Shown: positions 1 to 9,368 of the stretch, piece after piece | Layout of the letters: each line of letters starts with the position of its first letter | Position numbering within the stretch: position 1 is the first letter of the stretch | From: Nitzschia sp. pyKryTriq1 | Taxonomy: Eukaryota > Bacillariophyta > Bacillariophyceae > Bacillariales > Bacillariaceae | DNA length: 64,000 nucleotides | Reading direction: 5' to 3' | Assembly (NCBI GenBank): GCA_956465555.1 | Contig: OY101119.1 | Coordinates: 1,846,629-1,910,628 of the forward strand | Position numbers and translations under genes: made by a program | The notes under the pieces: model-generated | What the model was told of the DNA's origin: nothing | Database searches by the model: none | What the model saw: only the letters and a program-made list of their open reading frames with translations

Positions 1-136
1 TATTTGGAGGAGGCCACAGATCTTCTGTCTGGATACCTTTCATGGTGTCGTCGCTCCTTCCATCGTTGATGATGTGTCCTAGCATGACTTTTTTCTCATT
101 GCTTGCTCATTGCTCGTTGCTGCGTGTGTTCCGCAG

Positions 137-3100
137 GTCCTGGATCTATTGAGCAAGAGTGTCGAAAAATGTGGGATTCAGGAAATTCGCCCCAGCCGAT
201 CTCAGTCCATCCCTCTGGCCTTGCTGGAGGCTCCGTATCGATCGTTCCTCCGCAGAGATGCGAACGAGAAGACAGAACTGTATTCGTCGTCGCTCTTGGT
301 GTACTGTCTTCCCACGACGGTGACTGAGTACACTGGGTTTTCTTCCGAGGCAGCCTCTGTGCGATCTCAAATCCTCTCGGGGGACGACAATACTGTCGTT
401 GTAGTTTATAATGTCTCGACGGACTCGTTGGTGGGAGGTACGACAGAAGATGCGGTCGCGGCGTTGACCGGTGATTCAGAGAAGAAGGCGGCTCTGGCGG
501 CCGCTGCTCTAAAGGCAGTGTCCGATCTGGACACTGACGCTGTTGCACAAGTCGTAGGGCCCTCCAAGCGAAAGGATGTGGTTATTGTCGTCGGATCAGG
601 TGGACGGGAGCACGCCTTGGCAGTGGCTCTTGCCAAGTCTCCGTTGGTGTCGGAAGTTTTGTGCTGCCCTGGGAATGGTGGAACTGCGGCTGAGAGCAAC
701 CCTAAAATCAAAAATCGTGGGGCTGATCAGAACAATGCCACAGTGATTGAGCTCGTCAAGGAGGTCGGGGCAAACATGGTAGTCGTCGGTCCTGAAGCAC
801 CGTTGGTAGCAGGCTTGGTCGATGAAATGAAAATTGCATGTCCCGATGTTCTGTGCTTCGGTCCAAGCAAGGCTGCCGCTGAGTTGGAAGCTAGTAAGGC
901 ATTTTCGAAAGATTTTCTACAAGAAAACGATATTCCTACAGCAAAGTACCGAAACTTTACCGATCCGGATGAAGCCATCAAGTATGTTGAATCACTCGGT
1001 GACAACGACCGCCAAGTGGTCAAGGCATCTGGGCTGGCTGCCGGCAAAGGAGTTTTGCTACCCACGACGAAGCAAGAGACGATCGAGGCGGTCAAAGAGA
1101 TCATGTCTGATAAAGCTTTTGGAAGCGCTGGAGACACTTGTGTTATTGAATCCTTCTTGACTGGACCGGAAGCGTCGTGTTTTGCCCTCTGTGATGGAAA
1201 GACAGCCGTGCTGATGCCAGCAGCTCAGGATCATAAGCGTGCACTTGATAACGACGAGGGCCTCAACACTGGAGGTATGGGAGCATATTCGCCAGCTCCC
1301 TGTGTTACTCCAGACTTGCAAAAGCAAATCTTGGAGATGTGCATCAAGACAGTCGAGAAAATGGCAGAGCGAGGTACTCCATACATTGGTTTACTTTACG
1401 CTGGTATGATGTGAGTATTTGTACGACGCTGTCTCTAGTCTCGAAGCTTTTCTTCTTTTACTGATTATCGTGTCTTGCTTCAGGCTGACCCCAGACGGGC
1501 CCTATGTACTGGAGTTCAACTGTCGATTCGGAGACCCTGAGACGCAAGTTGTTCTGCCACTCTTGGAAACTGACTTGTATGAGGTTATGACAGCGTGCTG
1601 CACGGGCACTTTGGATAGCATTGATGTTCGTTTCAAGGAAGGCGTTGCAGCCGCAACCGTCGTTTGCGCAGCTAAGGGGTACCCGGAAACATATCCCAAA
1701 GGTATGGAGATTGTGGGTCTTGCCGAGGAGAAGAGCCTTGACAATGTAAAAATTTACCACGCGGGAACAAATCTTGACGATAGGGGTGTAACACGTTGTA
1801 CAGGAGGGCGAGTACTCGCTGTTACAGGCCTTGGTTCTGACCTGAAGTCCGCTCTTCAGGCTGCCTATAAATGTGTCGGCAAGTTGGATTTTGTAAATGA
1901 CGAGGGAAAGCATTTAATGCATTATCGAACAGACATTGGAAGAAAGGCCATCCAGAAGAAACTTCGCATTGGTGTTATGGGCTCAACACGCGGGAGTGCT
2001 CTTGTTCCGGTGATCGAAGCCTGCGCGGCCGGTAGTGTAGATGCCGAAATCGTCGCCGTTCTCAGCAACAAAGCATCGGCCCCTATCTTGGAGAAGGGCG
2101 AGGCCCTTGGACCAACAGTCGTATCCAAGTTCGTATCTGCCAAAGATTTGAGTCGCGAGCAATATGACGCAGAATGTACAGCGGCATTGTTGGGTGCTGG
2201 GGCCGAATACGTCATCTTAGTTGGGTACATGCGAATCCTTTCTAAGTCTTTCTGCGACTTCTGGTCGGGACGTTGCATCAATGTGCACCCATCGCTACTC
2301 CCAAAGCACGCAGGAGGAATGGACTTGGCAGTCCACCAAGCTGTCGTTGACGCTGGAGAGGACGAGAGCGGGTGCACGATCCACGAGGTAACCGAAGCGG
2401 TCGATGGAGGTCCTATTGTTATTCAAAAACGAGTCAAGGTATGTCACTTCAACACTAAAGACTTTTCATGGTTGTAAGCGAGCACTCAACTTTCCTTCGC
2501 TATTTTTCCAAGGTGGAAAAGAGCGACACTGCTGAGAGTCTGAAAGCCAAGATTCAGCCTCTTGAGGGGCCCGCCTTTGTCGAAGCTATTCAGGCTCATT
2601 GCAAAGGAAAAGTTATCAGTTATGCAGACGCTGGTGTGAGCATTGATGCAGGCAACAAACTCGTTGATTTGATCAAGCCATTCTGTAAAGCCACTCGTCG
2701 ACCCGGCTGCGACGCTGACCTTGGTGGGTTCGGGGGTCTGTTCGATCTTGCAGCAGCTGGCTTCGAGACGAAAGATACTGTATTAATTGGTGCTACCGAT
2801 GGAGTTGGTACAAAGCTTCGAATAGCCCAAACTACGAGAAAACATTCAACTGTTGGAGTTGATCTCGTGGCAATGTGTGTCAATGATCTTATTGTTGCTG
2901 GCGGAGAGCCGCTTTTCTTCCTTGACTACTTTGCCACCGGTCATCTTGAAATCGAGGAGGCCGCTGAGGTGGTGAAGGGTATTGCCGAGGGCTGCAGACA
3001 AGCAGATTGTGGTCTGATTGGAGGAGAAACCGCGGAGATGCCTTCGATGTATGCCCCCGGTGACTATGATCTTGCTGGATTCAGCGTTGGTGCAGTTCAC

Positions 3101-3652
3101 AAAGATCGCATCCTACCTCAGGGCGTCGCTGTCGGGGATGCTTTGCTTGGTCTTGCAAGCAGCGGAATTCACAGCAACGGTTTCAGTCTGGTCAGAAAAT
3201 TGGTCGAAAAAGAAGGCCTATCTTACGAGAGTCCGTGCCCGTGGAACCCGAGCGTCGCTACCATTGGGGACTCCCTTCTTACCCCGACGAAGATTTATGT
3301 AAAGGCCTGCATCCCACTGCTTAAGAAGGGGCTCGTCAAGGCCATGGCGCATATCACTGGAGGAGGTTTACTGGAAAATTTACCACGTAGTCTTCCCGAT
3401 GGGGTCGGTGCTAGCATCACGGGACACCCGAGTTTACCGAGTGTTTTCAAGTGGATGAAGGAAGCCAGTGGGTTGGACGACACCGAGATGCTTCGAACGT
3501 TCAACTGTGGAATTGGAATGGTCTTGATTTTGGATCCCAAAAACGTCGACGAAGCCAAGAAGATACTTTTGGCATCTGGAGAGAAAGAGGTTTTCGATCT
3601 GGGTGTCCTCGTTGGTGAACCCGGGGTCAAAGTCACCGCCGCTTTATCGTAG
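137..3652 (+). CDS. Trifunctional purine synthesis protein GARS-GART-AIRS, 5' partial
   Basis: Visible exons are 137-1410, 1484-2438 and 2513-3652, with introns of 73 and 74 nt. The protein fuses three enzymes of early IMP synthesis, probably cytosolic. Phosphoribosylamine-glycine ligase (about nt 571-1950) shows the N-terminal GSGGREHA motif and the ATP-grasp motifs GLAAGKGV and [12 protein letters not shown]. Glycinamide ribonucleotide formyltransferase (about 1955-2600) has NVHPSLLP, holding the catalytic Asn and His, and an Asp in [11 protein letters not shown] synthetase (about 2613-3652) has TDGVGTK and GGETAEMP. About 145 residues before GARS are not recognised. Exon 137 opens after a clear acceptor (ttccgcag), so at least one earlier exon is upstream; bases 1-44 may be its end, but no strong donor is visible. 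The order D-N-M differs from the animal D-M-N fusion. The stop lies 42 nt from the end of the convergent receptor gene. Confidence 0.93.
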
Positions 3653-3694
3653 TGTCTTCATATATCATAGCCAATAGAGTGGAAAATCTCAAGC

Positions 3695-6143
3695 CTAAGC
3701 CTTGTTTTCGTCTTCTTGCCCCAACGGAACGTCGGCCTCAACAGGTGCACCTGCTCCAGCATCAACTTTTACAACCCCATTATCATCTGAGCTCTGATCG
3801 TCGAACTCGACTCTTTCCACTTGGATAGAGAGGGATGCAACGGCAGCCTTGAAGGTCCGGATCTCGTCTCCGTTGATTCCATGCCCGGACAAACTAATTA
3901 GTTTCGGTGTGAGGCTAGATTTCAAAAGGTTCAAGCAAAGACGACGATAGCAGCTCCAACATTCGATCAACGTACATTTTTTCCTTCAGTGATCCAATGA
4001 CTTCATCGAGTTTGTACATGTTAGTCTCCACCTCCATGGGTACGGCATCACCCTTCTTCATTATCAGCTTTGACACCTCTGCTCTTCCATTATAATCATC
4101 AGCGGTGGTATTCGCTTCTACCGAAGGCTTCTTGGTAGTATGGTGACCAAACCCGGGCAATGTTGCCATTTCCCGAAGTAAGTGAGAAACCACGACTTCC
4201 TTGCCACTGAGCACTCGCCTTATCTTTGGCGTGACTACATAAAAAATCATGACCAAAGGCACCGACACAACCAACAAGACATTCACGATGGACTTCCCAT
4301 ACAAATAGACCTGTTAGTCTCGTGCGAAAGAGCAAAACATGGATAGCAAAGAAACCTGAACGTACCGAAAGACTTGGAGAAGTAGTAGGAAGATCAAAGA
4401 AAATCTGAAGCAATACGGTTGCAAGGACGATGATCCCACCCCACATTGCAGCCTTGAATATTTTGGAGGTTTCATTGAAAGCGGCAGGGAGGTCACGGGA
4501 ACACCAAGCGATGAAAAGGCACAACATGTACTGCAGTAGAACAAGGGTGAGCCCAGCGTATCTTGCCCATCGAAAGCCAGTGTCATCACAAATCTGTCGG
4601 GCAGTCAGAAGATCTTTGTCATACTCAAAGATGAGACCACCGTCGTAGAGGCACACCCTTACGATTTGCATGACCACTTGAGGAAGGCTAAGGACAAGAA
4701 TGAGCCGAACGCTGTCTTTTCGTGTCGTTGTTCGCCTCAGAGATGAAGAAGCCCTCCTAGTTCGACTTTGAGAATCTCCAAAAAAGCGCGTAAAGGCCAG
4801 AAAGCTGAGTGTTGTCATGACCATTTCTTCAGCCTTTCTGGATCGCGGGACCATCCGCGTCGTGCCTCCCTTTTCGTTTTTGCCAAGCCGATGTGCCTTC
4901 CCCAGTGTGCTATAGACCCTAAAGAGTCGACCGATCATAATGCTTACTGTCATGGAAGCCGGGATAAAAGCGAGCGAGCTGTATTGACAGAAGGAATCTC
5001 GCGTGGGTAGAACCAAGAAAGCAAGAAAAGCCGTTAAAAAACAAGACACGGTCAACCACCCCAAAAGACCCGCCTGGGCCATTGTCATCACCCGGTGATT
5101 TCGAAAGTATACAATCATTCCAAAGCATGCAAGAATCACGGTACAACTGAATCCAATGATCAGTCCGACAAGAATTTTTGCGGTTGTTTCAACGATAAGC
5201 ACCTCTGGTCGCTCCCTGGCGCCCACTACTGCAACGGAGGGTTTGTCTGCCAAGGACGCGGCAATGTCTGTTCGATAGTATCTTTCATTGCTCATAACAT
5301 GCACTACCATGTGACCTATGAGCGACAATCGAGTTTTAGGGCCATGTTTGCGATCTAATCTGAAGCCCAACCCACCTCTCCTAATATTCACTTACCAACA
5401 AACTCGTACACTCCATCGACATCTGGAATGGTCGCGTCCATGCTGCCGACTGTTTCGAAACGAAGGGTTGTGTTTTCTTTTTGATCAAAATCAAACAGTG
5501 GAATCTCAAGCCACTGAGTCGACAAAACTCCGTCGCTTTCTTCATGCGCACTCATAGGAAAATTCTCTGAGGAGTCCGTGGAAACAGGTATCAACCGATG
5601 CTTCCAGGCATCCACGTCGACCAAGGGGTGACAAAAGCCAACTTCCTGCACATTGCAGGCCAGAATTCGGAACCAAATAGTGATAGATGGAGACTCCAAC
5701 GATGAAAAGCGCTGGTCTATATCCGAAAGAGCTGCGTCCAACTGGATCTGAAACTGAGCTTCACCAGAGTAGACTCTGTCACCGACAACTGTTTCCGTAC
5801 TGACGCTCAATGACCCATTTACGAGACAGGACGGCAACATAATAATAAAATCCCCGTTATCCATTGCTTGTTCGAACTGAGCTTGGTACGTCTCAGGAAG
5901 AACCACTGTTCCATTCGCTGTACTCGTAGATGTGCTAGGAAGTGATTCATTCCATGCTGTCACCCAACAAACATTTTGTGTTGGCTGGAACCCAGTCGAT
6001 CCTGTCAAACCAATCGCAGCCCATAGCACCAATAGGGCTGTTAGCATCGTTGGCCACTTGAAGTGAAATATATGTGGATTCTTCATTGGAGATACACGGT
6101 GGATTTCGAGATGATCAAGAAGATAAACGACTCGATTTGACAC
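3695..6143 (-). CDS. Class C (GABA-B/mGlu-type) GPCR-like seven-helix receptor
   Basis: Exons on the minus strand are 6143-5396, 5315-4366, 4310-3976 and 3914-3695, separated by introns of 80, 55 and 61 nt and giving 750 residues. The N-terminal 250 or so residues hold a hydrophobic signal or anchor (LTALLVLWAAIGL) and an Asn/Ser/Thr-rich ectodomain with several N-glycosylation sequons. Seven hydrophobic segments follow, from VGLIIGFSCTVIL to SIVNVLLVVSVPLVMIF. The last spans exon 3 and is preceded by YLYGK. The cytosolic tail is acidic and ends in QEDENKA. The helix pattern and the loop sequences fit the 7TM_3 family, which is numerous in diatoms; the ligand is unknown. A Venus-flytrap (periplasmic-binding-like) domain is not evident. 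An internal Met (MKNPHIF) could be the true start. Another seven-helix protein is possible. Confidence 0.72.
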
Positions 6144-6747
6144 GACTGTACGCGTAGCATGTAGTTTTGAGTTTGGGCAATGATAATGATCCAGCGCGAA
6201 GATTCAAAACGAGAAACCCTCAATCTGGTCTAATAACGGGAGCTATGACAGCCCTTTGCCAGCTTCGTGCAAGGAGTATCTCTGCTGCTACTACTAGAGT
6301 ACTTGTACCTGGTAGCAAGATAGGGTTAAAGTTGTCGTTGTCGTACAGTAGTTGGGAACACGAAAAAATTGGACATGTCGCGAACTCGCGAACGACCAAG
6401 TGACAAGTATTCGGAAGTTCGTTCGAGGATCCGAATTCTACGCACAAGTATCACGCATTCATTCAAATCGGCCGATACATAGATTCGGCCCAGTACAAGC
6501 TACGGTTGGCGCGGGCGCCAACAAACCCTCAACTCTCTCGGACACTGTAGACCGATGGTATAGTACTTGGTAGTGGGATAATTCGTTGGCCTATGCCCCT
6601 GATCGATTTCGATTTGCGTAGCAAGATCGTCCTCTCTCGGGGATACCCTTGGGTACATCTCCTTGCCTCGTTCTCGTCAAGGTGTAAAGGGATGGCGGGC
6701 GGGTTTTTAAAGCTAATTAAACTAGAAATCCGCCGCCCTTCTTCATT
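6144..6747. other. Intergenic spacer upstream of the receptor gene
   Basis: About 600 nt between the receptor start and a retroelement-like fragment. It holds short tagtacttg and gtacttgtacctgg tracts near 6300 and 6560 but no gene, RNA or strong repeat that I can support. The first 200 nt presumably include the receptor promoter. Confidence 0.5.
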
Positions 6748-7353
6748 TCAGGAGTGGTTCTTGTGGAACTCGTAGGCCGCCTTGATCTTGACGTCCATCT
6801 CTTCCCGGGCCTCTTTGGGTAGTTGGTTGCTAGGGCAGTGCGCAAGCTTGCACCTGGCTCGGCACTTGCCCATGGTCTGATACTTCGGACAAGAGTAACT
6901 CATTTCGCCCGTCTTATGGTGGGCAAGCCGGGGCCAATGGGAGGAGAATGGGCGCTTCCGCTCGTCATTAAAGTCGAATACGTCGGTGAACACCGCATCT
7001 TTTGGTAGTTTCCACGCTGCCACCATGGCAGGGTTCTCGGCGAACCATTTCTGAGCTCCTGGGGAGGCGCTCCGTTGTTCCCCGTCCGAATTGTCTTGTT
7101 CCTTCCCGTCCTCAACGTTATGGGCAACGCCAGGTCGGGTAGGTGCCCGTATGGAACTTGTAAGAACAGTGTTGCCACGTCGTCTTTCATGAATGTACGC
7201 AACGAGGGACGCGCCCTTTCGATCACGGATTCTTCGTCGACCGCTGCAACAATGTGGTTTGTGAACCGCCGAAGAAATCTTTGGAAGGCGGTGTCGAACG
7301 CGAACGCCAGTTGAGGCAACACATAGATCTATTGAGTCAACTTGAGGAAGCAA
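6748..7353 (-). mobile_element. Broken retroelement-like fragment with a Cys/His zinc-knuckle-like motif
   Basis: The minus strand encodes a polar, basic sequence with a C-x5-G-x-C-x3-C-x3-H arrangement around CPKYQTMGKC and CKLAH. Similar Cys/His motifs after a KY are familiar to me from gag-like or RT-associated reading frames of diatom retroelements; that link is recollection, not a search. The fragment is broken and has no recognisable ends. The 500 nt beside it hold short repeated motifs. It is unlikely to be a functional host gene, although a small CCHC protein cannot be excluded. Confidence 0.4.
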
Positions 7354-7868
7354 TCACTTCTCTTGCTGCGGAAACCGAAACTGTCCTTGGACCCTATCTG
7401 CAAAATTGTAAAAAGAGAAAACTGCAGCAGCAAGGTTGGAATGAGTGGCAAATAAAAGTCAGAACTTTGAACTTTGAAACTCCGAATATTCAAAAAGTAG
7501 TCCGGGGTGGGAGGGAGTTTTAAAAATCGGACTCCACGTGGAGTTCGATTGTGCGTCGGGCCCAAAGTCGGAAACTCCGAACTTTGATGTTTCAAAAATA
7601 GTCCGGACCGGGCCTAAGACTCTCAGATTCAGTTTCGTCTGACAACGGACTGACGGAGTGACTGTGACGTCACATATGGCTTTAGTATCTCGGTATGTAT
7701 GATAGGAGAAACAAGAAGAGTTGTCCGTCGGAACACTTCCCTTTCTACTACTACAAGTACCGGTACAACAAGTACGACTAGTCCTTTCTAGCTATTGTAC
7801 GTACTTGTGCCGAAAGCTTGATGTTGTTTCTGATTTGTAGGGTAGAATCTAGTAGAATTTCGAAGTCC
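7354..7868. repeat. Intergenic spacer with repeated short motif and a CACGTG palindrome
   Basis: Two related motifs occur in direct orientation: aactccgaatattc followed by aaaaagtagtccgg (about 7479-7504), and aactccgaactttg followed by caaaaatagtccgg (about 7572-7604). Between them, 7531-7544 is a perfect 14-bp palindrome with a CACGTG core. These could be degenerate ends of a small non-autonomous element or part of the neighbouring fossil. No gene is seen. Confidence 0.45.
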
Positions 7869-8894
7869 CTACATATGAGAAAAGAGTTCTGGATCTTGGG
7901 CTGTTACAAGGTCCCAATTGATCCCCTTTGTTTCCTTTGGGTCTATTCCGAATTGAGTGGATAAGATTTCGCGGGCCTGGTCCAAAGATTCAATTATGGT
8001 AGTCTGTACATTTTCAATTGCAGTATTGTCATACCGATGGATGGTCTCCTTAAGCTTGCTTCCTGTGAGAGTAACTTTCTTCCCTCGAGTCAAACGACAA
8101 ACAATAAGCTTGCGCGAGAATATGGATTTCTCCTCATACACCAAGTCCAAAATACCTTTAAAATCCTCTATCCTTGGCGAGATGCTTGTAAGTGAATCAT
8201 TCAAATTCCACTGTAGTCTTGGTTTCCATTCGTTTTTCTTGAACCACTCTAGGGTGACCCTCCCGTTGCTCTCCATCAAACGCGATTTCATCCCTTCCGA
8301 TGTAGTCTGCACTGTATCAAACTCATATAGCAGCGGGTTGCTAGGTGGTTCCCCGAACCCAACATCCACAAAGTACTTTTTCGCTGGACTTGCCTCGTCA
8401 TCCCCGTTTGGAATAGTTGCGATCAGGAAAATGTGCGTCGCTGGATTGTCGAATCCTCCCATTCCCTCTTTGTAAACAACGGCTGGGACAATAACGACTC
8501 CTAAGCCTAGTTCTCCCAGAAAAGAAGCAAATAAGGAATTCAACTCCAGGCAAAACCCGCCCCGCTTTCTATCAAGGATTTTTTCCGCCGTCGCATCCAA
8601 ATCCAGCTGTACTGGCCCGCCGTATCCACCGTGCTGGGCCAAATTCTCAAAAGGAATATTGGATAAGTGAGCTTCAGTCACCTGACATAGCAAGCTGTAG
8701 TCGAGAGGGGCAGTTCTGTAGAATAACGACCGATCCAGGCCGATGCGATCGAGATATTTTGTTACAAAGGACGACCTTGACATCGCCATTTCGCCTCCAA
8801 AGTTCCATTCTTGTAGTCTGCCGAGGATACCGGTAGACAACCTTGTCGTTCGGCTTGTAAAGGAGGTCAAAATCGCGGGAACGATTGATTTCAT
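7869..8894 (-). CDS. Arylamine N-acetyltransferase
   Basis: A single-exon gene of 341 residues. It would transfer acetyl groups from acetyl-CoA to arylamines or hydrazines through a Cys-His-Asp triad. All three residues are visible: Cys115 in RGGFCLELN, His154 in PATHIFL and Asp177 in FVDVGFG. The N-terminal family block YCxRIGL-like appears as LDRIGLDRSLF, and HLSNIPFENL is typical. The length is about 60 residues above the bacterial norm. The extra N-terminus (Ser/Thr/Arg-rich, few acids) may be a mitochondrial presequence; an alternative start at Met36 (8789) would give a normal-length cytosolic enzyme. NAT genes are patchy among eukaryotes, so transfer from bacteria is possible but cannot be shown here. 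The neighbouring PEP-synthase-like gene is on the same strand, 474 nt upstream. Confidence 0.92.
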   Translation of the reverse strand: MKSIVPAILTSFTSRTTRLSTGILGRLQEWNFGGEMAMSRSSFVTKYLDRIGLDRSLFYRTAPLDYSLLCQVTEAHLSNIPFENLAQHGGYGGPVQLDLDATAEKILDRKRGGFCLELNSLFASFLGELGLGVVIVPAVVYKEGMGGFDNPATHIFLIATIPNGDDEASPAKKYFVDVGFGEPPSNPLLYEFDTVQTTSEGMKSRLMESNGRVTLEWFKKNEWKPRLQWNLNDSLTSISPRIEDFKGILDLVYEEKSIFSRKLIVCRLTRGKKVTLTGSKLKETIHRYDNTAIENVQTTIIESLDQAREILSTQFGIDPKETKGINWDLVTAQDPELFSHM

Positions 8895-9368
8895 TGTAGT
8901 GGTTATTGCACGATATTATATTTTGGTGTTGTTTTGCCCAGCAGCATTATGTCATAGTGGAAACGGAGAGGGATCTTGAAATCCAGAATCCAGAATGCGT
9001 ATTATCGCAATAGATCGTTTTGACCCATTCGACTGGGGTTTTATTGAGTGACTTTTCAGAACCCCCCGCCGGCCAGCGAGGAGCATCGCATAAAGGCGCC
9101 TCCTCCCCCGAAGGCTAAGCCTATGCTCACAGACGATGGCTCCATCTGCATTCGCTGTGTACATCTCATTTACTGTACTAGAAAGATATGACTTTGATAT
9201 ACATGGAATCCATTACTTTAGATGTTAGATGATACTCAATGTACTGGGTACGGTTCCACCCTCTAAACTGTACTCGGTATCACGAAACACATACCTGGGT
9301 ATTCTTTGATCATCCGAACATTCCACAGGACAAGGCCCCGAGGCCCAGGTCCTCACTTCTCTTTGAAA
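8895..9368. other. Intergenic spacer between NAT and the dikinase gene
   Basis: 474 nt holding the NAT promoter and the 3' end of the dikinase gene. The tract is A/T-rich with GTAC-containing words near 9175-9260. I see no gene, RNA or strong inverted repeat. Confidence 0.45.

Noticed and set aside
96-711. Long minus-strand open frames opposite the purine gene
   Set aside because: They mirror a strongly conserved coding region and have the composition of antisense reading; no domain is visible.
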